NCBI GenBank assembly: GCA_040757085.1
Contig: JBFLXJ010000017.1
Span: 29,085-93,084, forward strand
Reading direction: 5' to 3'
Length of the DNA stretch: 64,000 bases
Source of the DNA: Bacillota bacterium
GTDB lineage: Bacteria > Bacillota > Sulfobacillia > JACIYH01
Of the stretch, positions 59,158 to 64,000 are shown one piece after another. Position 1 is the first letter of the stretch. Each line of letters begins with the position of its first letter. The notes below the pieces were generated by a model, which searched no databases, was not told the DNA's origin, and worked only from the letters and a program-made list of their open reading frames with translations. Position numbers and translations under genes: made by a program.

Positions 59158-60327
59158 TTGGGGGAGGCGTTGGAGTTTGTGAGGCAGGTCATGCTTGGAG
59201 AGGGTGTGGTCGGGGCCACGCTGGCGAAAAGTATTTATGCGCCGGACGGCAGATTACTGGTGAACGCTGGTGTGGTCCTAACCCCCAGCTTGGTCGAGGC
59301 TTTACGTGCGCGGGGGTACGGGTGGGTAGTAGTCCAGGATGGTCTCCTTGACGATGTGATAATAGACGACGCTTTGTGCGAAGAGACTCGTGCGATGGCG
59401 GCGTCTGCCGTGGCGGGCATGTTCGAAAGGACCGTGCCCGGCAAGAAAGGCCGGGGTGAGAGGATAATCGCTGCCGTTGAACGCATGTTGGATGAGCTGT
59501 GGTCGCAACCCGAGGTGGTGTTTTCGATTTCGGCCATACGGTGCCATGAGGGTTACCTGTTTTGGCACTCAGTGGACGTCGCCACTGTGTCCCTGCTGGT
59601 GGCAATGGCTTCCGGGTACGACAGGGTAAAGATGCGGGAGTTGGGTGTGGGCGCCTTGTTGCACGACATCGGCATGGTTAAGGTGCCCGTGGAGATCTTG
59701 AGAGCGCCGCGTTCGTTGACGAACCAGGAGTTCGAGCGCGTGAAGCTCCACACCACGTTGGGTTACCGGATAATCACTGAGAACAAGGAATTCAGCTATA
59801 TTGCGGCTCATGCTGCTCTTGAGCATCACGAGAGGCTTGACGGTAGCGGCTACCCCCGTGGCTTACGGGGCGATAAGATTCTGGACATCGGGAGGATAGT
59901 GGGCGTGGCAGACGTATTCTGCGCCATGACGGAAGACCGCCCGCACCGCAAAAGGGTTCATCCCCACGAGGCCATCCGGTACTTGAGGGCTTCCGCTGCT
60001 AGGTTCGACCAGCGGTTTGTCCGGCGGCTTGCCTTGAGAATGGCCTCTTATCCGAATGGCACATTCGTGCGCCTGAGCACGGGTGATTTTGGCGTCGTGG
60101 TGCGTCAGGATAAGCGTGACGGTGAGCGGCCAGTCGTCCGGCTTCTCGCTGACGGCAGAAATAGACCGGTAGAGCCGGTCGAGATCGCATTGGCGGACAT
60201 GCCGGAGGTACAGGTGAGCCTTGTGGCGGATACGGTTCCGGAGGAGCTTGAACGCGTCCTGGAACTCCGCCTGCTCGGGCAACGAGGCGTGTCTGGGACG
60301 CCGAACAGGGTGGACGGTGGTGATTAG
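59158..60327 (+). CDS. HD-GYP domain cyclic-di-GMP phosphodiesterase-like protein
   Basis: Cytoplasmic HD-GYP protein of 389 residues. The N-terminal about 60 residues (MLGEGVVGATLAKSIYAPDGRLLVNAGVVL) form the DUF3391-like lead common to these proteins. The HD-GYP core has HSVDVATVS, LLHDIGMVKVP (HD near residue 167) and HHERLDGSGYPRGLRGD (GYP near 231). A C-terminal extension of about 110 residues (PNGTFVRLSTGDFGVVVRQD) is a PilZ/SH3-like beta domain. TTG 59158 gives the longest frame; TTG 59170, GTG 59179 or ATG 59191 are possible. Likely hydrolyses c-di-GMP. Confidence 0.88.
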   Translation: MGEALEFVRQVMLGEGVVGATLAKSIYAPDGRLLVNAGVVLTPSLVEALRARGYGWVVVQDGLLDDVIIDDALCEETRAMAASAVAGMFERTVPGKKGRGERIIAAVERMLDELWSQPEVVFSISAIRCHEGYLFWHSVDVATVSLLVAMASGYDRVKMRELGVGALLHDIGMVKVPVEILRAPRSLTNQEFERVKLHTTLGYRIITENKEFSYIAAHAALEHHERLDGSGYPRGLRGDKILDIGRIVGVADVFCAMTEDRPHRKRVHPHEAIRYLRASAARFDQRFVRRLALRMASYPNGTFVRLSTGDFGVVVRQDKRDGERPVVRLLADGRNRPVEPVEIALADMPEVQVSLVADTVPEELERVLELRLLGQRGVSGTPNRVDGGD

Positions 60328-60744
60328 GTAACGGCTCCACGCGGTTGGCAGTCCATGTGCTCTCTGCCTGTTCGGCCGACTGTATCGCCCGCATAGTTGA
60401 CGGCACCGAGGAGACTTACGAATTGCAAGCGATGGGCGATAACAGTTGAGGTAGGTGCGCTGATGCTTCGGACTGCGGAAAACGTGTGGGTGATGGTAAT
60501 GGCGTGACGAACTCGCGCCTGCGCTTGTCGGCAGGATTTTCGCTGGCCGTCGTGCGCGGCGAGGCGCGCCGCCCGGGAGTTCGAGCATGGTTCCGGACGC
60601 GTCATGCCCACCGGTTGGTCACGGAGTGTGGTCAGCATGCGGTCAGAATCGGGGTCGGTGAATTCGGTGGTACATGACGTGCGACAGGATCCGGGGAGCA
60701 TGGTAAAATGTAACCGCGGCACGAACGGGGTGGAGGAGAAGAAT
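60328..60744. other. 417-base intergenic region
   Basis: No recognised gene or RNA. Only short frames occur (for example 60486-60677, 63 codons, no match). The only supported element is the promoter at 60681-60709 near its right end. The region does not show the conserved core of a GEMM c-di-GMP riboswitch. Confidence 0.5.
60681..60709 (+). promoter_or_regulatory. promoter of the GGDEF gene
   Basis: GCGACA (60681-60686), 17 bases, TAAAAT (60704-60709), 36 bases before the GTG start. Confidence 0.5.
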
Positions 60745-61761
60745 GTGGTACATAGTGAGTTAAAGGGATTGTCCGAAGGCCTCTGGCGCGCCCTGGGGCG
60801 GCTGAAGATGGGCCTGGGGGCGTTCTTGGTCCTGCTTGCCCTGGTATCCCTCCCGCAGGGGAAGCCGTTGCTTCTTTTGCTGCTCGGTTTCTTCGCGGCG
60901 GGATTCGTTGGGGTGAATGCTGCGGGGCTGGTGTGCCGTCTGGAGCACAGGAGGCTGGCGGAGGTTGCCTCGATGCTGTTTGGGGTCGGGGCGATAAGCT
61001 GTCTTGTGGTGGCCACCGGTGGTGCTGACGGGCCGCTGTTGTTTCTGTTCCTGGTTCCGGTGTTCACGCACGGTTTCCGGTCGGGAGCGCGGGCTGCCTA
61101 CCTGTCGGCGGCAGTCAATTCTGCGGCACTGGCGGTCATCTGTGTGGCTTCGCTGGGGGAAGGTTTTTCGGTCCGGCGCGTGCTGGGACCTGGTGTGGTT
61201 GCCGGGGTCATGTGGTTTGAGGCGCGTGCGGTAGCCGTGGTGGTGAGGTATATAGGCGTGCAGCGGGATGAACTCATGCAGCTTGCCCAGCGGGACCCGT
61301 TGACGGGGTTGCTCAACCGGCGGTCGCTGTACGATCTGGTGGGGCGTCTGGTGGTGGAGGGAAGGGAGTTTGCGGTGGTTCTGGTGGACCTGGATGGTTT
61401 CAAGGCGGCGAACGATGAGCGGGGGCACCTGTTTGGGGACGAGGTGCTGAAGCGGGTGGCGGAGGGGATGCAGCGTGCTGTGCGGCGGGGAGATGTGGTG
61501 GCCAGGTACGGTGGGGATGAATTCGCCGTGGTGGTGCCTGGTGGCCGGGAAGAGGGTGAGCATGTCATGCGGCGGCTTGAGGAGGTGGTGGAGAGGGTGA
61601 GCCGGGAGATGGAGGTTGATACCGGCCTGTCGGGTGGAGTTGCCGTGTGGCCTGCGGATGGTGCTGCACTGGAGGAGCTTTTGCAGGTAGCCGACCGGAG
61701 GCTGTACCGTGCGAAGGAGCTGAAGGGCCGGAAGCGGCTGGCGCTGGAGGTCGTGGAGTAG
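60745..61761 (+). CDS. membrane GGDEF diguanylate cyclase
   Basis: Makes c-di-GMP from two GTP. 338 residues: a sensor part with five or six hydrophobic segments between about 25 and 165 (GAFLVLLALVSLP, LLLLLLGFFAAGFVGVNAAG, LLFLFLVPVF and more), then a complete GGDEF domain with DPLTGLLNRRSLYDL, the active-site GGDEF at 256-260 and the inhibitory RxxD site (RRGD) five residues before it. GTG 60745 has GGAGGAGAAGAAT directly upstream; the longer frame from 60604 has no such site. No ligand-binding domain is recognised beyond the membrane part. Confidence 0.93.
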   Translation: MVHSELKGLSEGLWRALGRLKMGLGAFLVLLALVSLPQGKPLLLLLLGFFAAGFVGVNAAGLVCRLEHRRLAEVASMLFGVGAISCLVVATGGADGPLLFLFLVPVFTHGFRSGARAAYLSAAVNSAALAVICVASLGEGFSVRRVLGPGVVAGVMWFEARAVAVVVRYIGVQRDELMQLAQRDPLTGLLNRRSLYDLVGRLVVEGREFAVVLVDLDGFKAANDERGHLFGDEVLKRVAEGMQRAVRRGDVVARYGGDEFAVVVPGGREEGEHVMRRLEEVVERVSREMEVDTGLSGGVAVWPADGAALEELLQVADRRLYRAKELKGRKRLALEVVE

Positions 61762-61848
61762 CCGGGGGGCTGCGGCGCGGGTCAGGGTAGCTGGCGACGG
61801 GCGGGCCGGTAGCCGGTGAGATGGAGGTGCGTCAGTGCATTAACTACC

Positions 61849-64000
61849 ATGGCGGAGCGGAGGTTTGCTTTTTACCAAGAGCTGAAGCAGGTGGGTTTAC
61901 AGGAACTTCAAGAGAGCATGAGCCGGGCCCTAGGGCTGGCGGTTATGGTCGCGTACCCGGATGGGCGTGCGCTGACCGAGCCGTCCAACCTGTGTTCTTT
62001 CTGTGCCATGCTGGGCAGCAATCCGGAAGCGCGGGCCAGGTGTGTGGCTTCGCGTGAGGCCTCTGCGAGGGCTGCTGTGGCTGCGGGGGAGGAGGTTCTT
62101 CACGCGTGTCACGCCGGGCTGGTGCATCTGGCGGTTCCCCTGCGGGTGGCTGGGGAAACGGTAGCGGTGGTGCTGGGTGGCAATGTGGCATTGCAGCCGC
62201 TGGCGGAGGAGGCAGTGGTGCGGCTGGCCCGGGAGACGGGTATTGATGCGGAGAAGCTTCTTGAGGTGGCCGGGGCGGTGCCGGTGTGGACGCAAGAGCG
62301 GCTCAGGACGGTCATGGCGGTGGTGCAGAGGGTAACTGACACCGTGGCGCAGCTGCTCTATGCCAAGCAGGAACTGGGGAGAAAAGCGGACGAGCTTGCT
62401 GCTCTCTTTGAATTCAGCCAGACCGTTTCCGGGAGCCTCGAGGTGGCGGAAGTGGCCCGGCGGGCGCTGGGGGCGGTGCTGCGGTTGACCGGTGCCACCA
62501 GCGGGTCGGTGGTGATGCTTCCTGAGGCGGTGCCGGGGGTTGCGGCTGCCGAGGTGGCGGCCACCGTGGAGCCCTGTGACGAGTTCCGCGTGGTGCCGTC
62601 GGGCGAAGTGGTTGCCGCTGTTGAGCGAGAGACCCGTGCCGTTCACTTTAACAGCCGGCCGGGAGGTACGCCCGAAGAGCGGCGGCCGGCGGTGGCCTTA
62701 CCCCTTATCGTTGGCGGTCAGGTGACGGGGGTGCTGACCATAGGGGGCAGGCCGGAAGGTGCCGGCTTCACTGAAGACGAGACTGTTTTTCTGACCACGC
62801 TGGGCACCAGCCTGGGGCTGGCGCTCGAGAATGCCCGCCTTTTCCGCGAGCTCAAGCTCAGGGCGGCCATGCTGGAATGGTTGATCGAAGTGGGGCGGGT
62901 GGTGTCGAGCAGCCTCGACGTGGATGTGGTCGTTGAGTCGGCCCTGGCCAGCGTCAGGGATGTGCTGGGGGCGGAGTGGTGTGTGCTGCGGTTGCTCGAT
63001 GAGGAGACGGGCGAGCTGGTGCTGAAGGCGAGCGTGGGCATGGGTCCGGAGCTGCAGGCCAGGGCAGGCCGCGTGCGGCCCGAGGGTAGCCTGTTGGGCA
63101 AAGTGCTGGAGACGGGAGAGCCCGTGGTGGTGGAAGACCTGGCCGCCGGCGGATCGGACATGCATCTGCCGTACTACTCGGCCGAGATGCGGGCGGTAGC
63201 CGTGGTGCCGGTGCGGGGGGTCGGAAAGATTCTGGGCACATTGAAGGTTTATTCCCCCGTACCGCGGCGGTGGACTGAGGAAGAAGTGGGGTATCTGGGG
63301 ATCGTCGCGAGCCAGACCGGGCTGGCTTTGGAGAACGCCCGCCTCTACTCGTCGCTGCGGGAATACTATCTGAGTGCGGTGCGGGCGCTGGCGGCGGCCC
63401 TGGAGGCCAAGGATGTTTACACGCGGGGTCATTCCCTGCGGGTGGCGCGGTGGGCGCGGGCGTGCGCGCGCGTGCTGGGGCTTGGTGCTGAGGAGCGGGA
63501 GCAGGTGTACCTGGCGGGGCTGTTGCATGATCTGGGCAAGATCGGTGTGCGCGAAGACATTCTGCTCAAGCCGGGGCGTCTGGACGAGGAAGAAATCAAG
63601 GAGATGCAGGGCCACCCGGTGGTGGGGGCTAAGATTTTAGAGCCGGCCAGGTTTCCGGCTGCGGTGGTTGCTGCCGTGCGGCACCACCACGAAGACTACG
63701 GTGGCGGTGGTTATCCCGCGGGGCTGGTGGGGGAGGAGATCCCCCTTCTGGCGCGGATCATCCGGGTGGCGGATGCCTACGATGCCATGACGTCGGCCAG
63801 GCCGTACCGGCAGGCTTTCGGTGCCCAGCAGGCCCGGGAGGAGCTGCGGCGGTGTGCGGGTCGGCAGTTTGACCCGCGGGTAGTTGAGGCGTTCCTGGGG
63901 ATTCCGGCCGAAGAGATGGAAGATATTGCCGTGCGGGGGGGGGGGGGGGGGGGGTCCCGCAAGGTTGAGGGGGGGGCGTTTAATTTGTGGGGGTGGGAGC
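61849..64000 (+). CDS. PocR-GAF-GAF-HD-GYP signalling protein (3' end cut by window)
   Basis: Open frame of about 717 codons that runs off the window. An N-terminal PocR sensor domain (about 10-165) has its cysteines in NLCSFCAMLG and ARCVASREA, thought to hold a ligand or metal. Two GAF domains follow: about 190-330 (ELAALFEFSQTVSGSLEV) and 345-500 (EWLIEVGRVVSSSLDVD). A C-terminal HD-GYP domain from about 510 shows TRGHSLRVARWAR, GLLHDLGKIGVREDIL and HHHEDYGGGGYPAGL, with Gly where the usual Asp of DGxGYP stands. ATG 61849 has only a distant AGGTG; GTG 61816 is possible. The last 25 codons come from a poly-G stretch and may be wrong. Confidence 0.88.
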   Translation, partial: MAERRFAFYQELKQVGLQELQESMSRALGLAVMVAYPDGRALTEPSNLCSFCAMLGSNPEARARCVASREASARAAVAAGEEVLHACHAGLVHLAVPLRVAGETVAVVLGGNVALQPLAEEAVVRLARETGIDAEKLLEVAGAVPVWTQERLRTVMAVVQRVTDTVAQLLYAKQELGRKADELAALFEFSQTVSGSLEVAEVARRALGAVLRLTGATSGSVVMLPEAVPGVAAAEVAATVEPCDEFRVVPSGEVVAAVERETRAVHFNSRPGGTPEERRPAVALPLIVGGQVTGVLTIGGRPEGAGFTEDETVFLTTLGTSLGLALENARLFRELKLRAAMLEWLIEVGRVVSSSLDVDVVVESALASVRDVLGAEWCVLRLLDEETGELVLKASVGMGPELQARAGRVRPEGSLLGKVLETGEPVVVEDLAAGGSDMHLPYYSAEMRAVAVVPVRGVGKILGTLKVYSPVPRRWTEEEVGYLGIVASQTGLALENARLYSSLREYYLSAVRALAAALEAKDVYTRGHSLRVARWARACARVLGLGAEEREQVYLAGLLHDLGKIGVREDILLKPGRLDEEEIKEMQGHPVVGAKILEPARFPAAVVAAVRHHHEDYGGGGYPAGLVGEEIPLLARIIRVADAYDAMTSARPYRQAFGAQQAREELRRCAGRQFDPRVVEAFLGIPAEEMEDIAVRGGGGGGSRKVEGGAFNLWGWE
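63935..63954. repeat. 20-base G homopolymer, likely assembly artefact
   Basis: A run of 20 G followed by about 45 bases with further G-runs and strong G bias at the window end. Such runs are typical of failed base calling at a contig end; they code for six Gly in the last gene. Confidence 0.8.

Noticed and set aside
60486..60677. 63-codon frame between the HD-GYP and GGDEF genes
   Set aside because: No ribosome binding site, no motif; the codon pattern looks non-coding.
60328..60744. Search for a c-di-GMP (GEMM) riboswitch near the GGDEF/HD-GYP genes, also in 58663-59157
   Set aside because: The conserved core and the tetraloop-receptor pattern were not found in either gap.
1..64000. CRISPR arrays, tRNA or rRNA genes, insertion sequences, prophage
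   Set aside because: No regularly spaced repeats, cloverleaf or rRNA-like sequence, transposase or integrase was recognised by reading. A tRNAscan or Infernal run would be needed to exclude small RNAs.

Overview
The window is one long, almost fully coding stretch of a high-GC (by eye well over 60%) endospore-forming Firmicute (Bacillota), probably an anaerobe of a clostridia-like lineage. Gene order shows the phylum: remA-gmk-rpoZ-coaBC-priA-def-fmt-rsmB-prpC-prkC-rsgA-rpe-spoVM-rpmB-yloU-yloV-recG, then the fapR/fab-rnc-smc-ftsY-ffh-rpsP-khpA-ylqD-rimM-trmD-rplS block, then rbgA-rnhB. Sporulation is shown by spoVM, spoVS, an alpha/beta SASP, the germination protease gpr and a SleL/YaaH-like GH18 hydrolase. 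Anaerobic metabolism is suggested by the ferredoxin-type EtfA. GTG and TTG starts are very common. Many genes are joined by 4-base stop/start overlaps (ATGA, GTGA, TTGA, possibly one CTGA).

Layout. 1-13.3 kb: tail of an LL-diaminopimelate aminotransferase gene, then nucleotide/CoA metabolism, replication restart, translation start and the PrpC/PrkC phosphatase-kinase pair. 13.3-25.2 kb: rpe, spoVM, hslO, an inverted rpmB, fatty-acid kinase, recG, a SASP facing its protease gpr, a small zinc-ribbon gene, a ThiF-like gene, rsmD-coaD and a Lon-like PDZ protease. 25.2-31.3 kb: yceD-rpmF-fapR and the fatty-acid synthesis genes, driven by a consensus promoter at 25193, ending in rnc and spoVS. 31.3-41.2 kb: chromosome segregation, the SRP pathway, ribosome/tRNA genes, lepB and rlmH. 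41.4-47.2 kb: an accessory insert into the rplS-rbgA block: yraN, a GspG-like pseudopilin, GspF-like and short GspE-like proteins, and an 886-residue protein with a type IV prepilin N-terminus followed by about 12 kelch repeats. 47.2-54.1 kb: rbgA, rnhB, a PHP phosphatase, comM, glyA, selA. 54.1-57.2 kb: acyl-CoA dehydrogenase plus EtfB and ferredoxin-EtfA, probably an electron-bifurcating complex. 57.3-64 kb: spore-type hydrolase, then a cyclic-di-GMP group (HD-GYP; membrane GGDEF; PocR-GAF-GAF-HD-GYP cut by the window end).

Most notable. (1) The minimal type II secretion/pseudopilus locus with a kelch-propeller pseudopilin is the best candidate for an undescribed system. (2) Peptide deformylase and methionyl-tRNA formyltransferase form one ORF. 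(3) PriA has lost every ATPase/helicase signature residue but keeps its eight zinc cysteines. (4) CoaC lacks its active-site cysteine and RbgA its NKxD motif. (5) A 29-codon spoVM sits where synteny predicts it and overlaps hslO, which may start at CTG. The last about 70 bases hold a 20-G run and look like unreliable contig-end sequence.
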